From Microbacterium sp. A20 (lineage in GTDB: Bacteria; Actinomycetota; Actinomycetes; Actinomycetales; Microbacteriaceae), in the NCBI RefSeq assembly GCF_004794515.1, contig NZ_SSDF01000082.1, forward strand, positions 124,001 through 188,000: DNA of 64,000 nt. Reading direction: 5' to 3'. Positions 1 to 8,392 of this stretch are shown here, in pieces. The first letter of the stretch is position 1; every line of letters starts with the position of its first letter. Position numbers and translations under genes: made by a program. The notes under the pieces are model-generated. The model saw only the letters and a program-made list of their open reading frames with translations, was not told the origin of the DNA and searched no databases.

Positions 1-944
1 CCGTCGGCTCGAGGCTGGTTCCGCTGCTGGTCGCGGCGGGACACGAGGTCACAGGGACGGCGCACAGCGAAGCGGGCGCGGCGCGGATCGCCGCGGCGGG
101 CGGCCGCGGGGTGATCATGGACGGCACCGACCCTGCATCCATCCGCCGTGCGGTGCTCGACGCGAAGCCCGACGTGCTCGTGCACCAGCTCACCGCGCTG
201 TCGGGCAGCTTCGACCTCAAGCGGCTGGACGAGACCTTCGCCGTCACCAACCGGCTGCGCACGCTCGGCACCGACGCGCTGATCGCGGCCGCGAAGGAGG
301 CCGGGACCGGCCGCATCGTGGTGCAGGGCTACACCGGGTGGCCCAACGAACACACCGGGGCGGCCGTGAAGACCGAGGCCGACCCCCTCGACCCGAACCC
401 GGTACCGACGGCGCGCAACACGCTCGCCGCGATCGCCCATGCCGAGCATGCCGCGGTGGAAGCGGGCGGGCTCGCGCTGCGGTTCGGCAACTTCTACGGG
501 CCAGGGCAGTCGCTCGGCGAGGGCGGGGAGATGCTCATGTCGGTGCAGAAGGGCCAGGTGCCCATCGTCGGCTCGGGCGCCGGAGTCTGGTCGTTCTGCC
601 ACATCGACGACGCCGTCGCGGCGACGGTGGCGGCGATCACGCAGGGTGACGCGGGCGTCTACAACATCGTCGACGACGAGCCCGCCCCGGTCGCCGAGTG
701 GCTGCCCGTTCTCGCGAGCATCGTGGGCAGGAAGCGCCCGATGCGCGTGCCGGCCTGGCTCGCGCGTTTCCTCATCGGAGACTTCGGCGTCGCGTGGATG
801 ACGACCGCCCGCGGCTCCTCCAACGCGAAAGCGAAAGCCGAACTCGGGTGGACGCCCCGGTACCCGAGCTGGCGGGAAGGGTTCCGCACCGGCCTCTCCG
901 CCTCCAGCGCCGGGAGGTCGCAGAGCCTCGACCCGCTCGGCTAA
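1..944 (+). CDS. NAD-dependent epimerase/dehydratase family protein, 5' end missing
   Basis: The reading frame is open from base 3 to the TAA at 942-944. The first visible residues (VGSRLVPLLVAAGHEVTG) are the end of a Rossmann GxxGxxG motif, so only the start codon and a few residues lie outside the window. Later landmarks are GYTGWPN, the YGPG motif after the active-site region, and the HIDDA/YNIVDDEP signature of extended short-chain dehydrogenases. The substrate cannot be read from the sequence; nucleotide-sugar-like substrates are usual for the family. It ends right where the flagellin promoter starts and is probably unrelated to the flagellum. Confidence 0.85.
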   Translation, partial: VGSRLVPLLVAAGHEVTGTAHSEAGAARIAAAGGRGVIMDGTDPASIRRAVLDAKPDVLVHQLTALSGSFDLKRLDETFAVTNRLRTLGTDALIAAAKEAGTGRIVVQGYTGWPNEHTGAAVKTEADPLDPNPVPTARNTLAAIAHAEHAAVEAGGLALRFGNFYGPGQSLGEGGEMLMSVQKGQVPIVGSGAGVWSFCHIDDAVAATVAAITQGDAGVYNIVDDEPAPVAEWLPVLASIVGRKRPMRVPAWLARFLIGDFGVAWMTTARGSSNAKAKAELGWTPRYPSWREGFRTGLSASSAGRSQSLDPLG

Positions 945-968
945 CGCCCACGCTCCCTCCGCCGATAG
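942..968 (+). promoter_or_regulatory. Sigma-28 (FliA)-like promoter of fliC
   Basis: TAACGCCC (942-949), 11 bases, then GCCGATAG (961-968). This has the layout of the enterobacterial FliA consensus TAAAGTTT-N11-GCCGATAA, and the -10 element matches it in seven of eight bases. The same element precedes flgB, flbD and fliM in this window. The -35 box begins at the stop codon of the upstream epimerase. Transcription should start near 974-977. Confidence 0.8.
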
Positions 969-971
969 GTG

Positions 972-1003
972 TGTGCGGGAGACCACGGATGGTCTCCCGC
1001 ACA
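972..1003 (+). promoter_or_regulatory. fliC leader hairpin with ACGGAT loop, candidate CsrA site
   Basis: A perfect 13-bp inverted repeat (972-984 with 991-1003) encloses the six-base loop ACGGAT. It would sit at the very 5' end of the fliC transcript. A hairpin showing A-N-GGA in a hexaloop is the classic CsrA target. A second ACGGA (1013-1017) overlaps the Shine-Dalgarno sequence GGAGGA (1015-1020), the two-site layout known from the Bacillus hag leader. Binding by the csrA product at 22476 is inferred. Confidence 0.6.
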
Positions 1004-1028
1004 ACGAAATTCACGGAGGAGAACCCTT

Positions 1029-1859
1029 ATGGGTATGCAGATCAACACCAACGTGTCGGCGCTCAACGCCTACCGCAACCTGTCCAACACGCAGAACGAC
1101 CTGTCGAAGTCGCTCGAGAAGCTGTCGAGCGGCCTGCGGATCAACCGTGCAGCGGACGACGCCGCCGGCCTCGCGATCTCCGAGGGCCTGCGCTCGCAGG
1201 TCAACGGCCTGAACGTCGCGGCCCGCAACGCCCAGGACGGCATCTCGGTCATCCAGACCGCGGAAGGCGCCCTGACCGAGGTCCACTCGATCCTGCAGCG
1301 CGTGCGCGACCTGACCGCTCAGGGCGCGAACGACTCGAACAACGCGAAGTCGCGCGAGGCGATCCAGAAGGAGATCAACACCCTGGGTGACGAGCTCACC
1401 CGTGTCGCCGACAGCACGAACTTCAACGGCATCAAGCTGCTCTCGGGCGGCACGACGCTGACGTTCCAGGTCGGTGCGGGTGCGGTCGCCGCAGAGGACC
1501 AGATCTCGGTCGCCCTGACCGACTTCGACACCCTCGGTGCCGACATCAAGACGCTCGCGGCCACGATGACGGACGCAGCGACGTACGGCACCGCGCTCGC
1601 GGGCATCGACACGCAGATCCAGGCGGTCTCGACCGCACGTGCCGGCTACGGTGCGCTGCAGAACCGCTTCGAGTCGACCATCAACAGCCTCAACGTGTCG
1701 GCAGAGAACCTGTCCGCCGCCGAGAGCCGTATCCGCGACACCGACATGGCGTCCGAGATGGTCAAGTTCACCTCGGCGAACATCCTGTCGCAGGCGGGCA
1801 CGGCCATGCTGGCCCAGGCGAACCAGTCCAACCAGGGCGTTCTCCAGCTCCTGCGCTGA
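1029..1859 (+). CDS. fliC: Flagellin
   Basis: Filament subunit exported through the flagellar type III apparatus. The 276-residue protein consists almost only of the conserved ends: an N-terminal D0/D1 half starting MGMQINTNVSALNAYRNL with the hallmark SGLRINRAADDAAGLAIS, and a C-terminal half with ESRIRDTDMASEMV, ending in LQLLR. The variable D2/D3 domains of enteric flagellins are absent; only a short insert lies between the two helical ends. The ATG at 1029 is chosen because GGAGGA lies 8 bases upstream and because flagellins begin here; upstream in-frame codons lie in the leader. A second ATG lies two codons downstream. It is transcribed alone or with fliD, from the sigma-28-like promoter, and is probably a CsrA target. 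Confidence 0.97.
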   Translation: MGMQINTNVSALNAYRNLSNTQNDLSKSLEKLSSGLRINRAADDAAGLAISEGLRSQVNGLNVAARNAQDGISVIQTAEGALTEVHSILQRVRDLTAQGANDSNNAKSREAIQKEINTLGDELTRVADSTNFNGIKLLSGGTTLTFQVGAGAVAAEDQISVALTDFDTLGADIKTLAATMTDAATYGTALAGIDTQIQAVSTARAGYGALQNRFESTINSLNVSAENLSAAESRIRDTDMASEMVKFTSANILSQAGTAMLAQANQSNQGVLQLLR

Positions 1860-1869
1860 TCCACGCCAT

Positions 1870-1907
1870 AGGGTCCGGGCGGCGGCTGCGACCGTCGCCC
1901 GGACCCT
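1870..1907 (+). terminator. Rho-independent-type hairpin after fliC
   Basis: A perfect 12-bp stem (1870-1881 with 1896-1907) that can be extended inward by four pairs, one of them G-U, leaving a six-base loop. No T-run follows, as is usual in GC-rich actinobacteria. It could attenuate read-through so that flagellin is made in excess of fliD. Confidence 0.65.
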
Positions 1908-1934
1908 GTCCGCTCCCGACCTGAAAAGGCGATC

Positions 1935-3317
1935 ATGTCTCTCTCGCTCGACGGCCTCGTCTCCGGCCTGAAGACCACGGAGGTCATCAAGGCCCTGATG
2001 GACGTGCACGCCATCCCGCGCTCGCTGCTCAAGGCGAAGATGGATGACAAGAACGGCATCGTCGCCCAGCTGCAGACGCTGAACACCGCGATCCAGAACC
2101 TCGCCACCGCTGCAGGGAAGGCCGCGTCGCCCGACGGTCTGGCCCGGTTCACGACATCGTCGTCGTCGAACACCGTCACGGTCGCGACCCGCACCGGCGC
2201 CGCCCCGGTCTCGGCGGAGATCGTCATCGATAAGATCGCGAAGAACCACACCATCGTTTCGGCCGCATCGAACGGGTGGCCCGTCGACCCGCCCGTGATC
2301 ACCCTCGAGAACGCCAAGGGAGAGCGTCTGCAGATCGAGGCCGACGGCGCCTCGATGCAGGACGTCGCCCAGGCCATCAACGAGGCGGGCTTCGGAGTCG
2401 TCGCCTCGGCGGTGCCCGCCGGCCGCGACGCCGACGGCAACCCCCTGCACCGCCTGCAGCTGCGCGCGGCCGACTCGGGCGAGGCCGCTCAATTCCGCGC
2501 CTACCGAGGAGATGTCGCCGCGGTCGAGGCAGGCACCGCATCCGACCTCGCCACCGAAGCGGGAGCGGCGGTCATCGCGGTGGGCGCCGACGCACAGCTG
2601 CGGCTCTGGGCCGGCACCAGTGCCGAGCAGGTGCTGACCTCGTCGAGCAACACCTTCACCGACCTCTTCGACGGCGTCGACGTCACGGTCTCCGCGGCAT
2701 CCGCCGATCCCGTCACGATCGGCGTGACCGTCGATACCGCGGCCCGCACGAAAGCCTCCGCCGAGTTCATCGCCGCGGTCAAAGACATCCTGACGCGCAT
2801 CGACAACGGCTCGAAGGCGACCGTCGCCGCGAACGCGGGCGAGAAGACGACACTGGGTGTCTTCACCGGTGACAGCACGGTCCGCTCGCTGCGTACGGCG
2901 CTCGCCGACGCCATCCAGCATCCGATCGACGGTGTCTCCCCCTCCTCCATCGGCATCTCGACCGACATGTACGGCGTGCTGAGCTTCGACGAGGAGAAGT
3001 TCGCCGAAGCCCTCGCGAAGGACCCGGATGCGGTCGCCGGACTGTTCTCCGACGTCGCCTCGCGCGTGCAGGAGACCGCGAAGGTCTACTCCGACAAGTA
3101 CGAGGGCCTGCTCACGTCCCGCATCACCGGACAGGAGAGCGAGGTGAAGAGCCTCGGCGAGCAGATGGAGCGCTGGGACGTGCGTCTCGCCCAGCGCAAG
3201 GCGAACCTGGAGCGCACCTACGCCCGACTCGAGGTCATGCTCTCACAGCTGCAGTCGCAGTCGACGTACCTGTCCTCGCAGATCGCCGCGCTGCCGACCT
3301 CGAGCTCGGGGAAGTGA
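1935..3317 (+). CDS. fliD: Flagellar filament cap protein FliD
   Basis: Forms the cap that folds flagellin at the filament tip. The 460-residue protein has the family architecture: an N-terminal domain (MSLSLDGLVSGLKTTEVIKALM, residues 1 to about 100), a central hypervariable part, and a C-terminal FliD domain with a late coiled coil (about residues 400-450) ending near ALPTSSSGK. The order fliC-fliD-fliS supports the call. The ATG at 1935 follows AAGG at 1926-1929. No protein is needed to bridge the terminator upstream, so fliD may depend on read-through from the fliC promoter. Confidence 0.93.
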   Translation: MSLSLDGLVSGLKTTEVIKALMDVHAIPRSLLKAKMDDKNGIVAQLQTLNTAIQNLATAAGKAASPDGLARFTTSSSSNTVTVATRTGAAPVSAEIVIDKIAKNHTIVSAASNGWPVDPPVITLENAKGERLQIEADGASMQDVAQAINEAGFGVVASAVPAGRDADGNPLHRLQLRAADSGEAAQFRAYRGDVAAVEAGTASDLATEAGAAVIAVGADAQLRLWAGTSAEQVLTSSSNTFTDLFDGVDVTVSAASADPVTIGVTVDTAARTKASAEFIAAVKDILTRIDNGSKATVAANAGEKTTLGVFTGDSTVRSLRTALADAIQHPIDGVSPSSIGISTDMYGVLSFDEEKFAEALAKDPDAVAGLFSDVASRVQETAKVYSDKYEGLLTSRITGQESEVKSLGEQMERWDVRLAQRKANLERTYARLEVMLSQLQSQSTYLSSQIAALPTSSSGK

Positions 3318-3319
3318 GC

Positions 3320-3706
3320 ATGAACGCCGCCCTGCGCGCTCAGCAGCGTTACCGGGACGATGCCGTCCTGTCGGCACCGCCCGAGCGTCTCGTGACACTG
3401 CTCTACGACCGGCTGATGCTCGACATCGAACGCGGCGAGGCCGCGCAGCGGGCCGAGGACTGGACCGAGGCGAACGCCCAGCTCCAGCACGCGCAGGCCA
3501 TCGTGGCAGAGCTGTCCTCCTCCCTCACCGACGACTGGAACGGCAGCGCCGGCCTGCGCTCGGTGTACGTGTTCCTGTCGCAGACCCTGATCGGTGCCAA
3601 CATCGGCCGCGATCCCGAACGTACGCGCGCCTGCCACGGGATCGTCGCCCCGCTGCGGGATGCCTGGCACGAAGCAGCGCGAACCGTTGCGGAGACCAGG
3701 GCGTGA
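3320..3706 (+). CDS. fliS: Flagellin export chaperone FliS
   Basis: Cytoplasmic chaperone that binds the C-terminus of flagellin before export. The 128-residue protein shows the family pattern: an N-terminal RAQQRYRDDAVLSAPPERLV, then LLYDRLMLDIERG, and a helical C-terminal half with VYVFLSQTLIGANI. A GTG at 3314 overlaps the fliD stop codon, but the ATG at 3320 has GGGGAAG (3308-3314) at a better distance and is preferred. Confidence 0.9.
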   Translation: MNAALRAQQRYRDDAVLSAPPERLVTLLYDRLMLDIERGEAAQRAEDWTEANAQLQHAQAIVAELSSSLTDDWNGSAGLRSVYVFLSQTLIGANIGRDPERTRACHGIVAPLRDAWHEAARTVAETRA

Positions 3707-4026
3707 GCGCCGACGAGGAGTTCGGCCGGCGGAACATCGACGAGTGGACCGACCTGCTGGATCGTCTCGAGCTCGACGCCGACCGGATCTTGACGGCTGC
3801 CCCCGGAACCGCGGACACGGCCGTCATCGAACCGTGGACACCGCCCAGCACTCCCCTCCCCGTGCACCTCGCCGACCGCGCCCGCCGAGTGATCGAGCGC
3901 CAGCGCCTCGCGATGGAACGCACCCGCACGGATCTCGACGACCTCCGCCAGCACCTCGGCGCCGTGGATCGGATCCCGGGAACCCGTCGCCCCGACGCAC
4001 CCGCCTACCTCGACGTGGACGGCTGA
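3703..4026 (+). CDS. Small protein in the fliT position
   Basis: A 107-residue charged protein read from a GTG that overlaps the fliS stop codon (GTGA), so it is translationally coupled to fliS. It has no recognisable domain; helices rich in Arg, Glu and Asp (about residues 52-90) fit a small chaperone. FliT, the export chaperone of FliD, is often found here and is poorly conserved, so a FliT-like role is an inference from position only. Confidence 0.7.
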   Translation: MSADEEFGRRNIDEWTDLLDRLELDADRILTAAPGTADTAVIEPWTPPSTPLPVHLADRARRVIERQRLAMERTRTDLDDLRQHLGAVDRIPGTRRPDAPAYLDVDG

Positions 4027-4036
4027 GACCGCTCCC

Positions 4037-4063
4037 TAACGACGCGCGCCACCCTGCCGATAG
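4037..4063 (+). promoter_or_regulatory. Sigma-28-like promoter of the flgB operon
   Basis: TAACGACG (4037-4044), 11 bases, GCCGATAG (4056-4063). The -10 element is identical to that of fliC, with the same spacing. It starts 10 bases after the stop of the fliT-position gene and is the only evident promoter before the long flgB-flgE block. Confidence 0.8.
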
Positions 4064-4071
4064 ACCAGGGA

Positions 4072-4086
4072 GAGCACGGATGGCTC
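4072..4086 (+). promoter_or_regulatory. flgB leader hairpin with ACGGATG loop, candidate CsrA site
   Basis: GAGC (4072-4075) pairs with GCTC (4083-4086) around the loop ACGGATG, just after the expected transcription start. The same ACGGAT is in the loop of the fliC leader hairpin. The stem is short (4 bp), so this site alone is weaker evidence than that of fliC. Confidence 0.45.
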
Positions 4087-4135
4087 GCAAGACTCGGCCA
4101 GGGATCGGCCACACCACCACACACGGGGAGCGGTC

Positions 4136-4477
4136 GTGTTCGATTCTGTGACCATCAACGCGCTGACGAGCGCGCTCGACGGCCTCGCGCTGCGCCAGCG
4201 GGCGATCGCCGACAACATCGCCAACATCAACACCCCCGACTATCACGCCAAGCGGGTGCGCTTCGAAGAGGCACTCGCCGACTCGGTCCAGGCGGGCGAC
4301 GGACGGGTCGGCGCAACGGTCGGCGCCTCGCTCGAGCCGACGCGTCTGAACGGCAACAACGTCAACCTCGACACCGAGACCCTGTCCAGCGTCGACACGA
4401 TGCTGCGCTACCAGTTCGCGACGCAGGCCGTGAACGGCTCGTTCGCGTCGATGCGCGCGGCGATGAGGACCTCATGA
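4136..4477 (+). CDS. flgB: Flagellar basal body rod protein FlgB
   Basis: Proximal rod subunit. The 113-residue protein carries the rod-family N-terminal signature ALRQRAIADNIANINTPDY and the C-terminal amphipathic helix (MLRYQFATQAVNGSFASMRAAM). The start is a GTG at 4136 preceded by GGGGAG (4125-4130) at a proper distance. It is the first gene of the hook/basal-body operon, and the stop overlaps the flgC start (ATGA). Confidence 0.93.
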   Translation: MFDSVTINALTSALDGLALRQRAIADNIANINTPDYHAKRVRFEEALADSVQAGDGRVGATVGASLEPTRLNGNNVNLDTETLSSVDTMLRYQFATQAVNGSFASMRAAMRTS

Positions 4478-4866
4478 CCTTCGACGCGATCGGCATCGCG
4501 AGCACCGGACTGACCGTGCACCGCAAGTGGCTCGACGCCATCAGCGACAACATCGCGAACATCAACACTGTCACCGCGACCGACGGCGCCGCCTTCCGCG
4601 CCCGGTACATCACCGCCCAGACCAGCGACCAGTCGCCCGGGGTCTATGTGGCCGGTGCCGTGCAGGGCAGCGCCGAGGGTCGTCTCGTGCACCAGCCCGA
4701 CCACCCGCTCGCCGACGCCGACGGCTACGTCCGCTACCCCGACATCGACCTCGGCGACCAGATGAGCCAGCTCATCCTCGCCCAGCGCGGCTACCAGGCC
4801 AGCGCCGGCATCGTCGACCGTGCCCGCAACGCCTACGAATCCGCCCTCCAGATCGGACGCAGCTGA
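4474..4866 (+). CDS. flgC: Flagellar basal body rod protein FlgC
   Basis: Proximal rod subunit of 130 residues. The N-terminus has the rod signature (IASTGLTVHRKWLDAISDNI, ANINTVTA) and the C-terminus the conserved MSQLILAQRGYQAS helix. The normal flgB-flgC-fliE order is kept. Its stop overlaps the fliE start by one base (TGATG). Confidence 0.94.
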   Translation: MTFDAIGIASTGLTVHRKWLDAISDNIANINTVTATDGAAFRARYITAQTSDQSPGVYVAGAVQGSAEGRLVHQPDHPLADADGYVRYPDIDLGDQMSQLILAQRGYQASAGIVDRARNAYESALQIGRS

Positions 4867-5168
4867 TGGATCCCCTCTCCGGCGTCGAGGGCATCTCCTC
4901 GGCCTTCACCCTCGCCCGGCCCACAGCTCCCGTGAAGGCGGCGGACGACACCGCCTTCGCGAACAGCGTCACCGGTGCGATCGACGAACTGCGCTCCCTG
5001 CAGTCCGAATCCGACGCGCTCAAGGTCGCCGCCGTCACCGGCGACCTCGACGACATCCACTCGGCCATGATCGCCTCCTCGCGCGCTTCGGTCACCCTCG
5101 AACTCGTCGCCGCCGTGCGCAACAAGGGCGTCGACGCGTTCAACGAGATCATGCGGATGCAGGCCTGA
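4866..5168 (+). CDS. fliE: Flagellar hook-basal body complex protein FliE
   Basis: Adaptor between the MS ring and the rod. A 100-residue protein with the family's C-terminal block: GDLDDIHSAMIASSRASVTL, LELVAAVRNK, and an end in AFNEIMRMQA. The ATG at 4866 shares its A with the flgC stop, and the fliE stop shares one base with the fliF start. Confidence 0.92.
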   Translation: MDPLSGVEGISSAFTLARPTAPVKAADDTAFANSVTGAIDELRSLQSESDALKVAAVTGDLDDIHSAMIASSRASVTLELVAAVRNKGVDAFNEIMRMQA

Positions 5169-6796
5169 TGCCTCAGGCAGTGACCAATGTCTTCCAGCGG
5201 ATCGGACGTGTGATCGCGGGCTTCACCCTCGCGCAGCGCACGATCGCGATCATCGGTGTCGCCGTGCTCGCGCTCGGAATCGTCGCGCTCTCCAGTTGGC
5301 TGAGCCGCCCGACCTACACCCCGCTGTTCTCCGGGATGAGCGCCTCCGACGCGAACGCCGTCGTCGAGCAGCTGCGGTCGTCGTCGGTCCCCTACGAGCT
5401 CGCCGACGGCGGCGCCACCGTGCTCGTGCCGGAGAAGGACGTCTACGATCAGCGGCTCGCGGCTGCCTCCGCCGGACTCCCCGGTGCGAGCTCCGGCGGA
5501 TACTCGCTGCTCGACGACATGGGCGTGACCACCTCGGAGTTCCAGCAGTCCGTGACCTACAAGCGCGCCATCGAGGGCGAGCTCGCCGCGACCATCTCGT
5601 CGATCGAGGGCGTGACCGCGGCCTCCGTGCAGCTCGCCATCCCGGAGGAGAGCGTCTTCGTCTCGGAGACGGTGGACTCCACCGCATCGGTGTTCGTGGA
5701 GACGTCCGGCAGCGCGTCGCTCACGTCGAAGCAGGTCGAGGCGATCGTGCACCTGACCTCCGCGGCGGTCAGCGGCATGAAGCCCGAGAACGTCGCCGTC
5801 GTGGACCAGAGCGGCCAGACGCTCTCGGCCGCCGGCGTCGGGGCCACCGGCGGTGTCGACCAGCAGGCGGGCGACTACGAGGCGCGGGTGACGGCCAGCG
5901 TGCAGCAGATGCTGGACACCGTCGTCGGACCGGGCAACGCCACCGTGACGGTCGTCGCCGAGATCGACCGCTCTGTCAACGAGCGCGTCGAAGAAACCTA
6001 CACCCCGGCGGAGGGCGCACCTCCGCTGACCGAGCAGTCGCGAACGGACACCCAGAACGGGTCGAGCTCCAACGCCGGCGTGCTCGGACCGGACAACATC
6101 GCGGTGCCGTCGGCCGGCGCGGACGGCACGTCCGAATCCACGGAGACCTCGAAGACCAACGCCGTCAACAAGAGCACCCAGAGCACCTCGACCCCGGCGG
6201 GGAACGTGCTGCGTCAGTCGGTGTCGGTCGCCGTCGACGCGGGAGCCGGGGGCGACCTGAGCACCGCGCAGCTGACCGACCTGGTCGAGACCGCCGCCGG
6301 GATCGACACCGAACGCGGAGACTCCATCGCGGTCGAGCTCGTCTCCTTCAGCCAGACGGATGCCGAAGCCGCTCAGGCCGCGCTCCAGGCTGCCAAGGAC
6401 GCCGAGGCCGCAGAGCGTCAGGCCGTGCTCCTGAACACCGCGATCATCGCCGCCGCGATCGCTCTGCCGCTGCTGCTGGCCGTGATCGCGGCCCTCGTTC
6501 GCATGCGGCGTCGCGCCAACTCGGCGACCGAGTTCGACCAGCTGTTCGGCGAGCGGCCCGCCCCGCTGTCGGCGGCTCTCGACCCCGGTGCGGCCACCAC
6601 CGCCATCGAGCAGGCGCCCACGACCCCGCTGGCCTTCCTGGAGACGACGCCCGACCCCGAGCCGGAGCCGGACCCCGAGCCCGCACAGGTGAGCCTCGAG
6701 CGCCGCCGCGCCGAGATCGACTCCCTCACGCGTCAGGACCCAAAGCGCACGGCTGAGCTGTTGCGGACCCTCATCGACGACAGGCAGCACGTATGA
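5168..6796 (+). CDS. fliF: Flagellar MS-ring protein FliF
   Basis: Forms the membrane ring on which the basal body is assembled. The 542 residues include a first transmembrane helix (about 25-45), the periplasmic-type YscJ/FliF domain (PLFSGMSASDANAVVEQLRS and the LDDMGVTTSEFQQSV region), a serine/threonine-rich linker, a second transmembrane helix (about 421-445) and a C-terminal FliG-binding tail. The tail carries a PDPEPEPDPEPA repeat before the last helix, which ends DPKRTAELLRTLIDDR. Start and stop overlap with the neighbours. Confidence 0.95.
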   Translation: MPQAVTNVFQRIGRVIAGFTLAQRTIAIIGVAVLALGIVALSSWLSRPTYTPLFSGMSASDANAVVEQLRSSSVPYELADGGATVLVPEKDVYDQRLAAASAGLPGASSGGYSLLDDMGVTTSEFQQSVTYKRAIEGELAATISSIEGVTAASVQLAIPEESVFVSETVDSTASVFVETSGSASLTSKQVEAIVHLTSAAVSGMKPENVAVVDQSGQTLSAAGVGATGGVDQQAGDYEARVTASVQQMLDTVVGPGNATVTVVAEIDRSVNERVEETYTPAEGAPPLTEQSRTDTQNGSSSNAGVLGPDNIAVPSAGADGTSESTETSKTNAVNKSTQSTSTPAGNVLRQSVSVAVDAGAGGDLSTAQLTDLVETAAGIDTERGDSIAVELVSFSQTDAEAAQAALQAAKDAEAAERQAVLLNTAIIAAAIALPLLLAVIAALVRMRRRANSATEFDQLFGERPAPLSAALDPGAATTAIEQAPTTPLAFLETTPDPEPEPDPEPAQVSLERRRAEIDSLTRQDPKRTAELLRTLIDDRQHV

Positions 6797-7797
6797 GCGG
6801 CCTGACCGACCGGCAGACGGCGGCCGTGGTGCTGATGAACCTCGACCGCGCGCAGGCGATCGAGGTGATGAAGCACCTCTCGGAGTCGGAGGCCGAGGCC
6901 GTCGCCGCCGAGATCATCGAGCTGCAGGATCTGGACGCCGCCACCACCGCCCAGGCGCTCGGCCAGTTCCACCGGATCGCGACCGGACACCTCCCGCCCG
7001 CCCGCGGTGGCCGCGACCTCGCAGCCGGGTTGCTGGAGGCGTCGTTCGGGGCGGAGCGCGCCGCGGCCGTGCTCGGCAGGGTGGGTTCGGCGTCGATGAA
7101 CTCGTCGTTCGAGTTCCTCGGTTCGGCCGACCCGGCGCAGCTGGCGACCCTTCTCGACGGCGAGCTTCCGCAGACCGTCGCCCTGGTGCTCGCACACCTG
7201 CCCACCGATCGGGCAGCAGCCGTGCTGGCTGCTCTTCCCGACCCGACCCGCACCGATGTCGCCCACGCGATCGCGACCATGGGCACCGCGTCGCAGGAGG
7301 CGATCGCGATCGTGGCAGACGCGCTGAAGGCCCGCACCGGAAGCTTCGCGAGCCGTGATGCTCCGGACACCCTCGGCGGTGTCGAGCCGCTCGTCGAGAT
7401 CATCGCCCGCTCCGGAGCGACCGTCGAGAAGGCGCTGCTGGCGAGCATCGAGGACCGCGACAGTGCCCTGGCGGAAGACATCCGGTCGCGCATGTTCACC
7501 TTCGCCGACATCGTCAAGCTCGACGACCGCGACACGCAGCGGGTGCTGCGCGGCATGGACATCCGCTCGCTGGCTCTCGCCCTGAAGGGCGCCAACCAGC
7601 CGATCGCCGACCTCATCCGCCGCAACGTCTCGGAGCGCAACCGCGAGAACCTGGACGAGGAAGCACGGACCCTCGGTCCGGTGCGCATCTCGCAGGTCGA
7701 GGAGGCCAGAGCCGAGATCGTGCGCACGATCCGCGCGCTCGAGGCCGCCGGCGACATCACGGTGCAGCGCGCCGACGAGGATGAATATGTCTACTGA
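6793..7797 (+). CDS. fliG: Flagellar motor switch protein FliG
   Basis: Rotor protein that transmits stator force. 334 residues, typical for the family, with all three domains: N-terminal LTDRQTAAVVLMNLD, a middle domain around LATLLDGELPQTVALVLAHL, and the charged C-terminal torque helix near IRSRMFTFADIVKLDDRD and LRGMDIRSLALALKGA. The ATG overlaps the fliF stop. The gene runs 17 bases into fliH. Confidence 0.95.
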   Translation: MSGLTDRQTAAVVLMNLDRAQAIEVMKHLSESEAEAVAAEIIELQDLDAATTAQALGQFHRIATGHLPPARGGRDLAAGLLEASFGAERAAAVLGRVGSASMNSSFEFLGSADPAQLATLLDGELPQTVALVLAHLPTDRAAAVLAALPDPTRTDVAHAIATMGTASQEAIAIVADALKARTGSFASRDAPDTLGGVEPLVEIIARSGATVEKALLASIEDRDSALAEDIRSRMFTFADIVKLDDRDTQRVLRGMDIRSLALALKGANQPIADLIRRNVSERNRENLDEEARTLGPVRISQVEEARAEIVRTIRALEAAGDITVQRADEDEYVY

Positions 7798-8392
7798 CGC
7801 GTTCTCTCCGGTGCTGTTCCCGCGTCTCGACGGACGCGCGGACGGCGCGGAGCATGCGCGTGCCCGCATGCGGGGCTATGCCGAAGGGCATGCCGAGGGC
7901 TACCGTGCCGGGCGGGCCGAGGCCGAGGCGGAGCAGCGGGTCGCCGCCGCGGAGCAGGCAGCCCGCGACGCGGCGGCCGCGCGCGAGATGGAGACCGCCG
8001 TGTCCGCCCTGCACGCCGCAGCCCGCTCGCTGGGCGACCGGGAGCGCGAGCTCTCCGCCGCCGCACACGACGAGGTGCTGCGCTGTGCGATCGAACTCGC
8101 CGAGCTCATCGTCGGCGCCGAGCTCTCGGACGCCGGTTCATCTGCGGCGGCGGCAGCCCGGCGAGTGCTCGCAGCCGCCGAACCCGCGGAGATCCGCGAG
8201 GTGCGTCTGCACCCCGACGATCTGCGCACGCTGCAGACCGCGGATGCGCAGTTGACCGCGTTCGCCCTCGTCGCCGACGACACGCTCGAGCGCGGCGATG
8301 CCGTCGCGACTCTGGCCCACGGCCACATCGATGCCCGGATCGGCAGCGCTCTCGAGCGCGCTCGCCGCGCACTCGTCGAGGCCGGGTCATGA
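7781..8392 (+). CDS. fliH: Flagellar assembly protein FliH
   Basis: Regulatory subunit of the FliI export ATPase. 203 residues: an Ala/Glu/Arg-rich N-terminal half (AYRAGRAEAEAEQRVAAAEQ-like heptads) and a globular C-terminal half resembling the V/F-type stator subunit (DEVLRCAIELAELIVG; VRLHPDDLRTL). The ATG at 7781 lies inside the end of fliG; a second ATG at 7787 is also possible. The position between fliG and fliI supports the call. Confidence 0.88.
   Translation: MNMSTDAFSPVLFPRLDGRADGAEHARARMRGYAEGHAEGYRAGRAEAEAEQRVAAAEQAARDAAAAREMETAVSALHAAARSLGDRERELSAAAHDEVLRCAIELAELIVGAELSDAGSSAAAAARRVLAAAEPAEIREVRLHPDDLRTLQTADAQLTAFALVADDTLERGDAVATLAHGHIDARIGSALERARRALVEAGS

Noticed and set aside
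1011..2921. Long open frame of 636 codons on the minus strand opposite fliC and fliD
   Set aside because: High GC opens antisense frames here. The composition is Arg/Asp/Gly-rich without domains, and the plus strand carries clear fliC and fliD.
4772..6790. 672-codon minus-strand frame opposite fliF
   Set aside because: Same type of shadow frame; fliE and fliF on the plus strand are unmistakable.
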